Shown: positions 1-9,171, numbered from the stretch's first letter. The stretch is 40,319 bases of DNA from Phenylobacterium sp. CCH9-H3 (GCF_001557235.1 NZ_LSJI01000096.1:1-40319), one strand, 5' to 3'. Notes: a model not told the origin generated them from the sequence alone. A program made the numbers and translations.

Positions 1-54
1 GGCGGGCCCGCGCCTGGGTTCCGGATCGGACCGCTATGCGGGCGAGCGCGGGCG

Positions 55-672
55 TCAGTCGCCCTGGATGGCCGCCGTGGGCGCCGCGACCCTGTGATCC
101 TTCGCCGGGGCAGCCTGCGCTTCCTTCGAGGTGCTGGGGAAGAAGGTGTAGCTCAGCGTCACCTCCTGTTTGCCCTTGGTGTTGATGTCGTCGACGAACT
201 TCGGGTCGACGTAATAGAGCACCGGCATGTCGACCGTGGCGCCGGGCGCGATGGTCTGATCCTCGAAGCAGAAGCACTGCAGCTTCTGGAAGTAGGGCCC
301 CGCCTGCTCCGGCACGACGTTGAACAGCGCCCGGCCGGTGATCGGCTTGTCGGAATTGTTCTTCACCTTGAAGAAGGCGATCTTGGTCTCGCCGATCTTG
401 GCCTCCTGCGCGACCTGTTCGGCGGTGAAGGTCCAGGGCAGGTCGCGGACGTTGGCGTCGAAGCGGATGGTCAGGGTGCGGCCCAGCACCGCGTCGGCCG
501 CCGCGGTGGCGCGCCGGGGCGTCCCGTCGAAGCCGGTGAGCTGGCAGAAGGCGCGATAGACTGGGACCGCCGCGAACGAGGCGCCGATCATGCCGAAGAA
601 CGTGAAGGCGCAGATGACCGCGACCTTGGCGTTCCGCTTGCGCTCGATCTCAGAAAGGCCGGTCTGCGACAC
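55..672 (-). CDS. ctaG: Cytochrome c oxidase assembly protein CtaG (Cox11)
   Basis: Copper chaperone that delivers Cu to the CuB site of cytochrome oxidase subunit I. The 205-residue product has one N-terminal membrane helix (about residues 17-36). A periplasmic domain follows, with the family's cysteines: C43 just after the helix and the pair C133 and C135 in CFCFEDQ. The start is GTG at 670-672, preceded by a GAGG ribosome site, and it lies 23 bases inside the upstream CoxF-like gene, so translation is probably coupled. It is the last cta gene visible; subunit III (ctaE) would be expected beyond the left edge, but only 54 bases remain and they show no gene. Length and motifs fit normal Cox11. 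Confidence 0.95.
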   Translation of the reverse strand: MSQTGLSEIERKRNAKVAVICAFTFFGMIGASFAAVPVYRAFCQLTGFDGTPRRATAAADAVLGRTLTIRFDANVRDLPWTFTAEQVAQEAKIGETKIAFFKVKNNSDKPITGRALFNVVPEQAGPYFQKLQCFCFEDQTIAPGATVDMPVLYYVDPKFVDDINTKGKQEVTLSYTFFPSTSKEAQAAPAKDHRVAAPTAAIQGD

Positions 673-802
673 TTGCGCCCATCCTCACCACGGTGACCAC
701 ATAGACCAGGATCACGAACGCCACGAGCCCCAGGGCGATGGCGATGTTGCGGCCCCGTCGGGCCTTGGCGGCGGCTTCGTCCTCGCGGCCGGGATCGCTC
801 AT
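650..802 (-). CDS. Small single-helix protein, CoxF-like, in the cta operon
   Basis: A 50-residue protein begins [18 protein letters not shown], continues with one hydrophobic helix (about residues 19-37) and ends [12 protein letters not shown]. Its ATG shares ATGA with the ctaB stop, and its own stop lies inside the start of ctaG, so it is locked between two cox assembly genes. Alphaproteobacterial oxidase operons often carry a short membrane protein in this slot, annotated CoxF or hypothetical. A role in oxidase assembly is inferred from position; nothing in the sequence shows an activity. The charged N-terminus suggests a cytoplasmic tail of about 18 residues. Confidence 0.8.
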   Translation of the reverse strand: MSDPGREDEAAAKARRGRNIAIALGLVAFVILVYVVTVVRMGASVADRPF

Positions 803-1770
803 CGGAACAGCTCCAGGGGGCGCGCGCCCATCAGGTGTTCGGCCAGGAGGGTCGCGAACAGCAGCGCCAGGTACAGGATCGAGAAGGCGAACAGGTTGCG
901 GGCGTCGCGCGCGCCGGCCCGCACGTCGTAGAGGCCGTCGTCGTTGCGCGGGTCCGCCGCCTCGCCCGCCCGGCTGCGGTAGAGCCGGAAGGCCAGCAGC
1001 AGGAACACCAGCCCGCCCAGCGTGGAGACCGCCAGATAGCCCGCGCCGCCCAGGCCCGTGAAGGCCGGCGCCACGCAGACCGGGATCAGCAGCAGGCTGT
1101 AGATCAGGATCTGCAGGCGGGTGGAGGCCGCGCCCTTGACCACCGGCATCATCGGCACGCCGGCCTTGGCGTAGTCCTCGGACGTATAGAGCGAAAGGGC
1201 CCAGAAGTGGGGCGGCGTCCACATGAAGATGATGGCGCACAGCAGCCAGGCGTTCAGCGGCGCCGTGCCGGTCGCCGCCGCCCATCCGATCACCGGCGGC
1301 AGCGCGCCGGCCAGGCCGCCGATGACGATGTTCTGCGCCGTCCAGCGCTTCAGCCACATGGTGTAGACCACGGCGTAGAAGACGATGGTGAAGGCCAGCA
1401 GGCCCGCGGCGAACCAGTTCACCGCCATTCCCATCAGCATCACCGAGAACAGCGACAGCACCACGCCCAGGGCCAGAGCGTCGGCGCCCTGCACCCGCCC
1501 GGCCGGCACGGGACGGCCGCGCGTGCGGCGCATCTTCGCGTCGATGTCGGCGTCGTACCACATGTTCAGCGCGGCCGACGCGCCGGCGCCCACGGCGATG
1601 CACAGCACCGCCACGGCCGCCAGGATCGGGTTGATCCGGTCCGGGGCGCAGACGAGGCCGGTCAGGGCGGTGAAGATCACCAGCGACATCACGCGCGGCT
1701 TCAGCAGCTGGAGGAAGTCCTGCCAGCGGGCGATCGCGCGCGGATTGGTGTGGGCCGTGGCCATGGCCAT
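799..1770 (-). CDS. ctaB: Protoheme IX farnesyltransferase CtaB (heme O synthase)
   Basis: Transfers a farnesyl group to protoheme to make heme O, the precursor of heme a in the oxidase encoded next door. The 323-residue polytopic membrane protein belongs to the UbiA prenyltransferase superfamily. The first Asp-rich motif is seen as N69-xxx-D73-xxx-D77 followed by RRTRGRP, and the family segment [13 protein letters not shown] comes later. ATG at 1768-1770 gives the full length; a second Met two codons later is an alternative start. It lies 85 bases after ctaD with a GC hairpin between them and overlaps the next gene by ATGA. Confidence 0.96.
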   Translation of the reverse strand: MAMATAHTNPRAIARWQDFLQLLKPRVMSLVIFTALTGLVCAPDRINPILAAVAVLCIAVGAGASAALNMWYDADIDAKMRRTRGRPVPAGRVQGADALALGVVLSLFSVMLMGMAVNWFAAGLLAFTIVFYAVVYTMWLKRWTAQNIVIGGLAGALPPVIGWAAATGTAPLNAWLLCAIIFMWTPPHFWALSLYTSEDYAKAGVPMMPVVKGAASTRLQILIYSLLLIPVCVAPAFTGLGGAGYLAVSTLGGLVFLLLAFRLYRSRAGEAADPRNDDGLYDVRAGARDARNLFAFSILYLALLFATLLAEHLMGARPLELFR

Positions 1771-1796
1771 GCGATCTTACTCTCAGAATGTCCGAA

Positions 1797-1822
1797 GGGC
1801 GCGCACCGTGCGGCGCGCGCCC
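1797..1822 (-). other. GC-rich hairpin between ctaD and ctaB
   Basis: Two 8-base arms, GGGCGCGC at 1797-1804 and GCGCGCCC at 1815-1822, pair perfectly around a 10-base loop. It lies in the 85-base gap inside the operon and has no T-tract. It could stabilise the ctaCD part of the transcript or reduce read-through into the assembly genes; this is inference. Confidence 0.4.
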
Positions 1823-1855
1823 CCCGAATGTGGTCCCGGATGGGGCCCGGCGGTC

Positions 1856-3514
1856 CTAGTGGACGTCGGGCTTGACCACCGGCAGTTCGTTGAACTGGTG
1901 GAACGGCGGCGGCGAGGACAGCGTCCACTCCAGCGTCGTGGCGCCTTCGCCCCAGGGGTTCGCCTCGGCCTTGCGGCGACGGACGGCCGCCTCCAGCAGG
2001 ATGACGAGGAACACGCCCACGCCGACGGCCGTGATGACGTAGCCGTAAGTCGAGATCTTGTTCCAGTAGGCGAAGCCTTCCGGATAGTCGATGTAGCGGC
2101 GCGGCATGCCCTGGAGGCCCAGGAAGTGCTGCGGGAAGAAGATCAGGTTCACCCCGACGAACGTGATCCAGAAGTGCGTGGCGCCGAGGAACTCGTTGTA
2201 CTTCACGCCCCACATCTTCTCGAACCAGTAGTAGAAGCCCGCGAAGATCGCGAACACGGCGCCGAGCGACAGCACGTAGTGGAAGTGGGCCACCACGTAG
2301 TAGGTGTCGTGCAGGCTGTAGTCGATGCCGGCGTTGGCCAGCACCACGCCCGTGACGCCGCCCACGGTGAACAGGAAGATGAAGCCGATCGCCCAGAGCA
2401 TGGGCGTCTTGAAGTCGATGGAGCCGCCCCACATCGTGGCGATCCAGCTGAACACCTTCACGCCCGTGGGCACGGCGATCACCATGGTGGCGGCCACGAA
2501 GTAGGCGCGCAGCTCGATGCCCATGCCGACCGTGTACATGTGGTGCGCCCACACGACGAAGCCGATGAAGCCGATGGCGACCATGGCGTAGGCCATCGCG
2601 AGGTAGCCGAAGACCGGCTTGCGCGAGAACGTGGCCACGATGTGCGAGATGATGCCGAAGCCGGGCAGGATCAGGATGTACACTTCCGGGTGCCCGAAGA
2701 ACCAGAACAGGTGCTGGTACATGACCGGGTCGCCGCCGCCGGCGGCGTCGAAGAAGTGCGTGTTGAAGTTGCGGTCCGTGAGCAGCATCGTGATCGCGCC
2801 GGCCAGCACGGGCAGCGAGAGCAGCAGCAGGAACACGGTCACCAGCACCGACCAGACGAACAGCGGCATGCGGTGCAGGGTCATCCCCGGCGCGCGCATG
2901 TTGAAGATCGTGGTGATGAAGTTGATCGAGCCCAGGATCGAGCTGGCGCCGGCCAGGTGGACCGACAGGATCGCCAGGTCCATCGACGGGCCGGTGTGGC
3001 CCGAGGTGGAGAGCGGCGGATAGAGCGTCCAGCCGCCGCCGAAGCCCTTGCCCGGGCCGCCGTCGACGAACATCGAGCACAGCAGCAGCACCCAGGCCGC
3101 CACCAGCAGCCAGAAGGAGATGTTGTTCATCCGCGGGAACGCCATGTCCGGCGCGCCGATCATCAGCGGCACGAACCAGTTCCCGAACCCGCCGATCATC
3201 GCCGGCATGACCATGAAGAAGATCATGATCAGGGCGTGGGCGGTGACCACGGCGTTGTAGCCGTGCTTCGAGGCCTCGATCATCCCCAGGCTGTCCAGCA
3301 GGCTGCCCTTGGTGAAGACCTGGATGCCGGGCTCCATCAGCTCCCAGCGGATGAGGCCGGACAGGGCGCCGCCCACGATCCCCGCCATGATGGCGAAGAT
3401 GATGTAGAGCGTGCCGATGTCCTTGTGGTTCGTGGAGAGGAACCAGCGGGTGAAGAACCCGGGGATGTGCTCCCCGTGGTCGTCGTGGTGATCGTGAGCG
3501 GCGGCTTGAGCCAT
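1856..3514 (-). CDS. ctaD: Cytochrome c oxidase subunit I (aa3-type) CtaD
   Basis: Catalytic subunit of the heme-copper oxidase, which reduces O2 to water and pumps protons across the inner membrane. The 552-residue protein keeps every metal ligand: H93 and H412 for the low-spin heme, H410 for the high-spin heme, and H275, H324 and H325 for CuB. The cross-linked tyrosine is Y279 in GHPEVY. E277 of that motif is the D-channel glutamate and K353 the K-channel lysine, which marks a type A oxidase. Twelve membrane helices are expected. It starts 18 bases after ctaC. The N-terminus is histidine-rich ([10 protein letters not shown], residues 7-16). Confidence 0.98.
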   Translation of the reverse strand: MAQAAAHDHHDDHGEHIPGFFTRWFLSTNHKDIGTLYIIFAIMAGIVGGALSGLIRWELMEPGIQVFTKGSLLDSLGMIEASKHGYNAVVTAHALIMIFFMVMPAMIGGFGNWFVPLMIGAPDMAFPRMNNISFWLLVAAWVLLLCSMFVDGGPGKGFGGGWTLYPPLSTSGHTGPSMDLAILSVHLAGASSILGSINFITTIFNMRAPGMTLHRMPLFVWSVLVTVFLLLLSLPVLAGAITMLLTDRNFNTHFFDAAGGGDPVMYQHLFWFFGHPEVYILILPGFGIISHIVATFSRKPVFGYLAMAYAMVAIGFIGFVVWAHHMYTVGMGIELRAYFVAATMVIAVPTGVKVFSWIATMWGGSIDFKTPMLWAIGFIFLFTVGGVTGVVLANAGIDYSLHDTYYVVAHFHYVLSLGAVFAIFAGFYYWFEKMWGVKYNEFLGATHFWITFVGVNLIFFPQHFLGLQGMPRRYIDYPEGFAYWNKISTYGYVITAVGVGVFLVILLEAAVRRRKAEANPWGEGATTLEWTLSSPPPFHQFNELPVVKPDVH

Positions 3515-3532
3515 CTTACGCGGATCCTGAGG

Positions 3533-4528
3533 TTATTTCGCGGCCGGCGCCGTGGGCGCAGGCGTGGTGGCGGCGGCGGGAGCCTTAGGCTCGGGCGTCG
3601 CGGGAGGCGGGGCGGCAGGATTGACCTGCGAGGTCGCGGCGGCCGGCTGGCCCGCGGCGGCGGCGTCCGCGGCGGCCGGAGCCGCTGCGGGGGCGGCCGG
3701 CGCGGCGCCCGCCTTGGAGCCGCCCTTGCTGGCGACCCAGGCGTCGAAGTCGGCCTGGCTCACCACCCGGACCTCGATCGGCATGAACGCGTGGTCCACG
3801 CCGCAAAGCTCGCGGCAGTTGCCGTAGTAGGTGCCGATGCGGTCGGCCTTGAACCAGGTCTCGTTCAGGCGGCCCGGGATCGCGTCGGTGATGATGCCGA
3901 AGGAGGGCACCGCGAAGGCGTGGATCACGTCGGCGCCGGTCACCTGGACCCGCACCACCTTGTTCACCGGCACGACCAGGGGCTCGGTGGCGGCCAGGCG
4001 GAACGGTGCGTCCTTCGCCTTGGCCTCGTCCTCCGGCAGCATGTTGGAGACGAATTCGCCGATCTTCTGGTCGGGGTATTCATAACCCCAGTACCACTGG
4101 TAGCCCGTCGCCTTGATGGTCAGGTCGGGCTTGGGCATGTCGTTGTAGGCGAACAGCAGCCGGAACGAGAAGATCGAGATGAAGACCAGGATCAGCACCG
4201 GCGCCAGGGTCCACACCACCTCGATGAGCGTGTTGTGGCTCCACTTCGCCGGCACCGGGTTCGCGCGCTTGTTGTAGCGCACCACCACCCACACCAGCAG
4301 GGCCAGCACGAACAGCGTGATGACCGTGATGATCGGCAGCAGGATCACGTTGTGGAACCAGATGGCGTCTTCGCGCAGGGGCGTCACGCCCGGCTGCAGG
4401 TCGATCGCCTTGTCCGTCGGCTGGCCGAACTTGTCGGCGGCCATCGCCGCGGCGCCCCAGAACGCCGTCGCCGCGCCCGCGAGGGCCCCCGCCGCCCGCG
4501 TCCGCAATCCGTGAAAGCTCGACTTCAT
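3533..4528 (-). CDS. ctaC: Cytochrome c oxidase subunit II CtaC
   Basis: Accepts electrons from cytochrome c at the binuclear CuA centre. The start at 4526-4528 (MKSSFHGLRT) is chosen because a GAGGGG ribosome site lies just upstream and it gives a cleavable signal ending near AAAMAA (residues 26-31). Two membrane helices follow (about 61-84 and 104-127), then the aromatic patch GYQWYWGYEY. The CuA ligands are H203, C238, E240, C242, H246 and M249. The product is 331 residues long because a tail of roughly 60 residues rich in Ala and Pro follows the cupredoxin domain; it is probably disordered. It is the first gene of the operon, so the promoter should lie in 4529-4734. Confidence 0.96.
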   Translation of the reverse strand: MKSSFHGLRTRAAGALAGAATAFWGAAAMAADKFGQPTDKAIDLQPGVTPLREDAIWFHNVILLPIITVITLFVLALLVWVVVRYNKRANPVPAKWSHNTLIEVVWTLAPVLILVFISIFSFRLLFAYNDMPKPDLTIKATGYQWYWGYEYPDQKIGEFVSNMLPEDEAKAKDAPFRLAATEPLVVPVNKVVRVQVTGADVIHAFAVPSFGIITDAIPGRLNETWFKADRIGTYYGNCRELCGVDHAFMPIEVRVVSQADFDAWVASKGGSKAGAAPAAPAAAPAAADAAAAGQPAAATSQVNPAAPPPATPEPKAPAAATTPAPTAPAAK

Positions 4529-4734
4529 GTCCCCTCGGTCTATCTGGCCGGGGGCCCCGCGAACCGGGCGGACGCCTCCGACGACTTCGGAACGGGACGC
4601 GCAGACGCAGCTTTCGCGACGCCCGACCGGCCCCTTCGCGGGGGTCCATACGCGCATCCCCGGAGCTTGCCAAGGCGTTGGCGGCCCTTACAGGGGGTGC
4701 TCGCGCCGCACCCCGTTCCCGGAGGCCGTTCCCG

Positions 4735-5079
4735 ATGCACCTGAGCCCCGACGAGGAGGCCGCGATCCGGCGCGAATTCGGTCGGCTGGCCAACATGACG
4801 CAGGCCGAGTTGCAGGCCTGGCTGGAGACGCCGGAGAGCCGGAAGGTCGGAATGGTCCGCAAGGGCGAGACCGAATCGGTGGGCCGCCAGTCGGCGAGGA
4901 AGATCCTGCAGATCCGCGACACGCCGGCGCAGGACCTCACCGACGCCGACTATCGCCACATGAAGAAGGTCATCGGCTACTGCCGCCGGCACCTGGCCCA
5001 GCGCCCCTGGGGGGACGTCACCGACACCCGCTGGCGCTGGAGCCTGATGAACTGGGCCCACGATCCGCTGAAGCGGTGA
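4735..5079 (+). CDS. DUF3140 family protein
   Basis: Small soluble protein of 114 residues without a signal or membrane segment. The start at 4735 is chosen over an upstream in-frame ATG at 4678 because GGAGG lies nine bases before it and the family-like sequence begins there (MHLSPDEEAAI). The core pattern ESVGRQSARKIL, followed by DYRHMKKVIGY, RRHLAQRP and WSLMNWAHDP, matches my recollection of DUF3140, whose function is unknown. It is rich in Arg, Lys and Trp and could bind nucleic acid, but nothing proves it. It is divergent from ctaC across 206 bases and precedes tldD by 45 bases. Confidence 0.8.
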   Translation: MHLSPDEEAAIRREFGRLANMTQAELQAWLETPESRKVGMVRKGETESVGRQSARKILQIRDTPAQDLTDADYRHMKKVIGYCRRHLAQRPWGDVTDTRWRWSLMNWAHDPLKR

Positions 5080-5089
5080 CACGTCGCGG

Positions 5090-5118
5090 GTGACGCCGCC
5101 CGCCCGGGCGCCTATCTT
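5090..5118 (+). promoter_or_regulatory. Candidate tldD promoter giving a leaderless mRNA
   Basis: GTGACGC at 5090-5096 resembles the Caulobacter -35 form TTGACGS. After 14 bases, CCTATCTT at 5111-5118 resembles the -10 form GCTANAWC. The tldD ATG lies only seven bases after the -10, where transcription would begin, and no ribosome site is visible. Confidence 0.4.
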
Positions 5119-5124
5119 TGACCG

Positions 5125-6555
5125 ATGAACGCTCCCGTCCCCGCGCCCTCCATCCTCGATTCCGCCGGCGTCGATCCGGCCCGCGCCCGCGAGATCCTGG
5201 GCGACGCCCTGGCCGGCGCCGATGACGGCGAACTGTTCGTGGAGCGCTCCGAGAGCGAGTCGTTCCTGTTCGACGACGGCCGGCTGAAGTCGGCGTCCTA
5301 CGACGCCACCGAAGGCTTCGGCCTGCGGGTCGTGGCGGGCGAGACGGCCGGCTACGCCCATTCGTCCGAGATCTCCGAAGCGGCGATCCGTCGCGCCGCC
5401 GACTCCGCGCGGCTGGCCAAGCGCGGCTACGCCGGCACGGCCGCGGTGTCCCCGCGCGCCACCAACGCCAAGCTTTACGGCGAGGACAATCCCCTCGCCT
5501 CGCCCGCCTTCTCGGACAAGGTCGCCCTGCTGCAGGAGATCGACGCCTGGGCCCGCGCCCGCGACCCGCGCATCGTCCAGGTCATGGCCGCCATCGCCGG
5601 CGAGCGCCGCACGGTGGAGATTCTGCGCGCCGACGGGCGGCTGATCCGCGACGTCCGCCCCCTGTGCCGCATCAACGTGCAGGTGACGGTGGAACGCGAT
5701 GGCAAGCGCGAGAACGGCTACACCGGCGCTGGCGGCCGCGCCGGCTTCGAAGCCTGGATCAGCCCCGACAAGTGGCAGGCCCAGGTGGAGGAGGCGCTGC
5801 GCCAGGCGCTCACCAACCTCGACGCCGTCCCCTGCCCCGCCGGGGAGATGGACGTGGTCCTGGGCCCGGGCTGGAACGGCGTGCTCCTGCACGAGGCCGT
5901 GGGCCACGGGCTGGAAGGCGACTTCAACCGCAAGGGCACCTCGGCCTTCTCGGGCAAGATCGGCGAGCGGGTGGCCGCCCCGGGCGTCACCGTCTTCGAC
6001 GACGGCACGCTGCTGAACCGCCGCGGCTCGCTGACCGTGGACGACGAGGGCACGCCCACCGAGCGGACCATCCTGATCGAGGACGGCATCCTGGTGGGCT
6101 ACATGCACGATCGGATGAGCGCCCGGCTGATGGGCCTGTCCCCCACCGGCAACGCCCGCCGGCAGTCGTATGCGCACATGCCCATGCCGCGGATGACCAA
6201 CACCGGCATGCTGGGCGGCGACACCCCGCGCGAGGAGATGATCGCCTCGACCAAACGTGGCCTCTACTGCGCCAACTTCGGCGGCGGTCAGGTGGACATC
6301 ACCAACGGCAAGTTCGTGTTCCAGTGCACCGAGGCCTACCTGATCGAGGACGGCAGGCTGACCACGCCGGTGAAGGGGGCCACCCTGATCGGCGACGGGC
6401 CCTCGGCCCTGACCCGCGTCACCATGATCGGCGACGATTTCGACTTCGATCCCGGCGTCGGCGTCTGCGGCAAGTCGGGCCAGAGCGTCCCCGTCGGCGT
6501 CGGCCAGCCGTCGCTCAAGATCACCGGCCTGACGGTCGGCGGCACCGCGGTTTGA
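5125..6555 (+). CDS. tldD: Metalloprotease TldD
   Basis: Zinc-dependent protease subunit that works with PmbA/TldE, which is also in this window at 35983. In E. coli the pair degrades the antitoxin CcdA and matures microcin B17; in other bacteria it processes modified peptides. The 476-residue product carries the catalytic HExxxH as HEAVGH (residues 256-261) and the C-terminal block GKSGQSVPVGVGQP typical of the family. No Shine-Dalgarno is visible and the ATG lies seven bases after a -10-like element. The stop overlaps the TTG start of the next gene. Proximity of tldD to the cta operon is common in Alphaproteobacteria. Confidence 0.96.
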   Translation: MNAPVPAPSILDSAGVDPARAREILGDALAGADDGELFVERSESESFLFDDGRLKSASYDATEGFGLRVVAGETAGYAHSSEISEAAIRRAADSARLAKRGYAGTAAVSPRATNAKLYGEDNPLASPAFSDKVALLQEIDAWARARDPRIVQVMAAIAGERRTVEILRADGRLIRDVRPLCRINVQVTVERDGKRENGYTGAGGRAGFEAWISPDKWQAQVEEALRQALTNLDAVPCPAGEMDVVLGPGWNGVLLHEAVGHGLEGDFNRKGTSAFSGKIGERVAAPGVTVFDDGTLLNRRGSLTVDDEGTPTERTILIEDGILVGYMHDRMSARLMGLSPTGNARRQSYAHMPMPRMTNTGMLGGDTPREEMIASTKRGLYCANFGGGQVDITNGKFVFQCTEAYLIEDGRLTTPVKGATLIGDGPSALTRVTMIGDDFDFDPGVGVCGKSGQSVPVGVGQPSLKITGLTVGGTAV

Positions 6556-6974
6556 GCCGGGCGGCCGAGCCCTTCTCCGCCACCGGCCGCTGCCTCTGCG
6601 GCCAGGTGAGCTGGGGCGTGACCGGCCGCCTGCCGCCCGTCGGGTTCTGCCATTGCTCCCAGTGCCGGCGCGTGTCCGGCGCCGGCTCCAACGCCGTCCT
6701 CTCGGTCAAGGCCGACAGGCTGGTGTGGCTGTCCGGCGAAGCGGCGCTGAAGACTTTCGCCCTGCCGTCCGGCTGGAGCACCACCTTCTGCGAGACCTGC
6801 GGCTGCCCCATGCCGCACCTGGGTCCGCACGGCCGCTGGTTCGTCCCCGCCGGCAGCCTGGACGACCAGCCGGAGCTCGCCGTCTCGGGCCACATCTTCG
6901 TCGCGGACAAGCCCGGCTGGGCCGTCATCGGCGACGACGCGCCGCAATTCCCCGAGTGGCCGCCCACGGCCTGA
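6552..6974 (+). CDS. GFA-fold (glutathione-dependent formaldehyde-activating-like) zinc protein
   Basis: The 140-residue product contains the cysteine pattern of the GFA/CENP-V family: CLCG near residue 14, CHCSQC near residue 33 and CETCGCP near residue 72, so two zinc sites are likely. I place the start at TTG 6552 (SRAAEPFSATGRC) because it overlaps the tldD stop as TTGA, allowing coupled translation, and no ATG or GTG is suitably placed before the first cysteine motif. Few members have a proven activity, so a formaldehyde-glutathione role should not be assumed. A second member lies at 12237. Confidence 0.82.
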   Translation: MSRAAEPFSATGRCLCGQVSWGVTGRLPPVGFCHCSQCRRVSGAGSNAVLSVKADRLVWLSGEAALKTFALPSGWSTTFCETCGCPMPHLGPHGRWFVPAGSLDDQPELAVSGHIFVADKPGWAVIGDDAPQFPEWPPTA

Positions 6975-6996
6975 CTTCGGCAATTATGTCTCAGAT

Positions 6997-7070
6997 TTAA
7001 TGCACCTTACGGCCATTTAACTCGCCGACGTAACATTGCGCGGGCACCTCTTCCCCTGACTTGGGGAGAG
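6997..7070 (+). promoter_or_regulatory. Upstream region of the TonB receptor: phased TTAA half-sites and a hairpin over the ribosome site
   Basis: TTAA at 6997, TTAC at 7007 and TTAA at 7017 start exactly ten bases apart, on one face of the helix. Further on, CTCTTCCCC (7048-7056) can pair with GGGGAGAG (7063-7070) with one bulged base, hiding the ribosome binding site of the gene at 7078. Both suggest regulation; no regulator can be named. Confidence 0.3.
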
Positions 7071-7077
7071 TTCTCGA

Positions 7078-9105
7078 ATGTTGCTTATGCACCTGCTGGC
7101 GCAGGCGGCCGTCGCCGCCGCGCCGGAAGCCGCCGCCACGCCGCAGGAAGGCGTGATCGCCTATCCCGCCGCGTTCTTCGCCGCCCAGCAGCCATCCAAC
7201 GCCCATGAGATGGTGCTTCGCCTGCCCGGCTTCGCCTTCGACGATGGCGACGAGATCCGCGGCTTCGAAGGGGGCGGCGGCAACGTGCTGATCGATGGCC
7301 AGCGGCCCACCAGCAAGACCGACGACCTCGAAGAGATCCTTCGTCGCCTGCCCGCCAGCCAGGTCGAGCGGATCGAAGTGATCCGCGGCGGCGCGCCGGG
7401 CATCGACATGCAGGGCAAGTCGGTGATCGCCAACATCGTCCGCCGCCAGGGCGTCGGCGGCTTCCGTGGCCTGTTCGCCGTGGCCGCCAACCACATCTAC
7501 GACGGCCGCGACCTGCATGGCGTGCGCCTGGAACTGTCTGGCGACAAGGACGGCCGCAGTTGGGAGACCTCCGCGCGCTATGGCTTCGGAGCGGACGACG
7601 GCGCCGGCGACGGGCCCGGCATCCGCATCCGACCGGACGGCGAGGTGCTGCGGCGTTCGGACATCGATTCCGAGGGCACCGAGGGGAACTACACCCTGAC
7701 CGGCGCCTACGCCCAGCCGCTGGCCGGCGGCAAGGTGCGCCTGAACGCCCGGCACTTCGGCGCCAAGTTCAAGTTCGAGCAGGACGAGGTCATCAGCTTC
7801 CCGGCGCCCGGCCTGATCACCATCGACGACAACGTCCGCCTGTTCGAGAACGAGATCGGCGGCCGCTTCGATCGCGACTTCGGCGCCCGCACCAAGCTGG
7901 AGCTGATCGGCCTGCACCAGACCCGGGACCGTGAGGTCACCTCGCAGTCGGCTTTCGGTCCGAGCGGCGGTCTGTTCGCCCTGGAGCGTGAGACCAGCGA
8001 GACCATCGCCCGCTCGGTGCTGAAGTACCGGTTCAACGACAAGCTGTCGCTCGAAGCGGGCGCCGAGGGCGCGTTCAACAAGCTCGACAGCACGACCCTC
8101 TATACGGAGAACGGCGTGCCGCAGGACCTGCCCGCGGCCAATGTCACCGTCGAGGAGAAGCGCGGCGAGCTGTTCGGCAAGGCGGTGTGGCGGCCCACGT
8201 CGCAATGGACGGTGGAAGGCGGCCTGCGGTTCGAGGGTTCCAAGATCTCCTCCGACGGCGACGTCTCGCTCGAGAAGACCCTGCACTTCGCCAAGCCGCG
8301 CCTGCTGGTCTCCTGGTCGCCGACCCCGAACACTCAGCTCCGCACCCGGTTCGAGCGGGTCGTCGGCCAGCTCGACTTCGCGGACTTCGTGGCCGATTCC
8401 AGCTTCAACTCCGGCTCCGGCGTCACCGCCGGCAACCCCGATCTGGAGCCCGAGCAGGCCTGGGTCGCCGAGGTCGCCGTCGAGCAGCGCTTCCTGGGCG
8501 ACGGCGTGCTTGTGCTGACCGCCCGGCATTCCGAGCTGAGCGACGTGGTCGACGTGGGCCCGCTGCCCGGCCCCGGCGGCGCCGTTTTCGACAGCCCCAC
8601 CAACATCGGCAGCGGAACCAAGGACGAGATCAGCGCCGAGCTGACCCTGCCCCTGACCCGCTTCGGCCTGAAGGGCGCCCAGCTCAAGGGCGACATCACC
8701 AAACGCTGGTCCAGCGTCAAGGACCCGACCACTGGCCGAAAGCGCGAGATCTCCGACCTGCATCCGCTCGACTGGAACGCCACCTTCAGCCACGACCTGC
8801 CCCAATGGCGGCTGAGCTACGGCGTCGACGCCTACGGCGCCTGGCGCGAGACCTCCTACCGCGTGGCGCTGATCGAGACGGTGAAGCTGAAGACCTACGT
8901 GCGTCCCTTCGCCGAATGGCGGCCGCGGCCCGATATCCAGGTGCGGTTCGAACTGCCCAACGTCACCTCCCGCGGCCTGCGCCGGACGGTTGAGGTCTTC
9001 GATGGCTCGCGGAAGACGAACCCTGTTGCGGCCCGGATCGACGACCAGGATATCCAGTTCGGCCGCATGTATTACGTCCGGATCCGCAAGACCTTCGGCG
9101 CCTGA
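7078..9105 (+). CDS. TonB-dependent outer-membrane receptor
   Basis: Outer-membrane beta-barrel importer of 675 residues. A short signal peptide (MLLMHLLAQAAVAAAPEAAA) is followed directly by the plug domain (about residues 38-125), with VLIDGQRPTSK at 70-80 and VERIEVIRGGAPG at 97-108. The rest is a barrel that ends in the aromatic-rich strand YYVRIRKTFGA. A possible TonB box is GVIAYP (25-30). The protein resembles an unnamed receptor type that I recall as frequent in Caulobacterales. No substrate gene lies nearby; the next gene is a convergent peptide transporter. The start has GGGGAGAG upstream, sequestered in a possible hairpin. Confidence 0.9.
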   Translation: MLLMHLLAQAAVAAAPEAAATPQEGVIAYPAAFFAAQQPSNAHEMVLRLPGFAFDDGDEIRGFEGGGGNVLIDGQRPTSKTDDLEEILRRLPASQVERIEVIRGGAPGIDMQGKSVIANIVRRQGVGGFRGLFAVAANHIYDGRDLHGVRLELSGDKDGRSWETSARYGFGADDGAGDGPGIRIRPDGEVLRRSDIDSEGTEGNYTLTGAYAQPLAGGKVRLNARHFGAKFKFEQDEVISFPAPGLITIDDNVRLFENEIGGRFDRDFGARTKLELIGLHQTRDREVTSQSAFGPSGGLFALERETSETIARSVLKYRFNDKLSLEAGAEGAFNKLDSTTLYTENGVPQDLPAANVTVEEKRGELFGKAVWRPTSQWTVEGGLRFEGSKISSDGDVSLEKTLHFAKPRLLVSWSPTPNTQLRTRFERVVGQLDFADFVADSSFNSGSGVTAGNPDLEPEQAWVAEVAVEQRFLGDGVLVLTARHSELSDVVDVGPLPGPGGAVFDSPTNIGSGTKDEISAELTLPLTRFGLKGAQLKGDITKRWSSVKDPTTGRKREISDLHPLDWNATFSHDLPQWRLSYGVDAYGAWRETSYRVALIETVKLKTYVRPFAEWRPRPDIQVRFELPNVTSRGLRRTVEVFDGSRKTNPVAARIDDQDIQFGRMYYVRIRKTFGA

Positions 9106-9123
9106 TCCTCGCGCGGAAAGCAG

Positions 9124-9153
9124 CGAAGGCCGCGGATCGCTCCGCGGCCTTCG
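9124..9153. terminator. Bidirectional hairpin terminator between the TonB receptor and the POT transporter
   Basis: A perfect 13-bp stem pairs 9124-9136 with 9141-9153 around the tetraloop TCGC. It lies 18 bases after the receptor stop and 18 bases before the stop of the convergent transporter gene, so it can end both transcripts. There is no T-run, as is usual in high-GC genomes. Confidence 0.75.
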
Positions 9154-9171
9154 TCATGTCCGGCCCTCGCC

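Noticed and set aside
4678..4734. Longer N-terminus for the DUF3140 protein
   Set aside because: The 19 extra residues resemble non-coding GC-rich sequence, and the ribosome site GGAGG lies inside this stretch, before ATG 4735.
1385..4744. A very long open frame on the plus strand opposite the cta operon
   Set aside because: Its translation is low-complexity Arg, His, Glu and Asp-rich, and it lies fully antisense to ctaB, ctaD and ctaC, which have clear family motifs. It is a product of high GC at third codon positions.
6997..7020. CtrA binding site (TTAA-N7-TTAA) upstream of the TonB receptor
   Set aside because: The half-sites are separated by six bases, not seven, and the middle one is TTAC; the exact CtrA form is not present.
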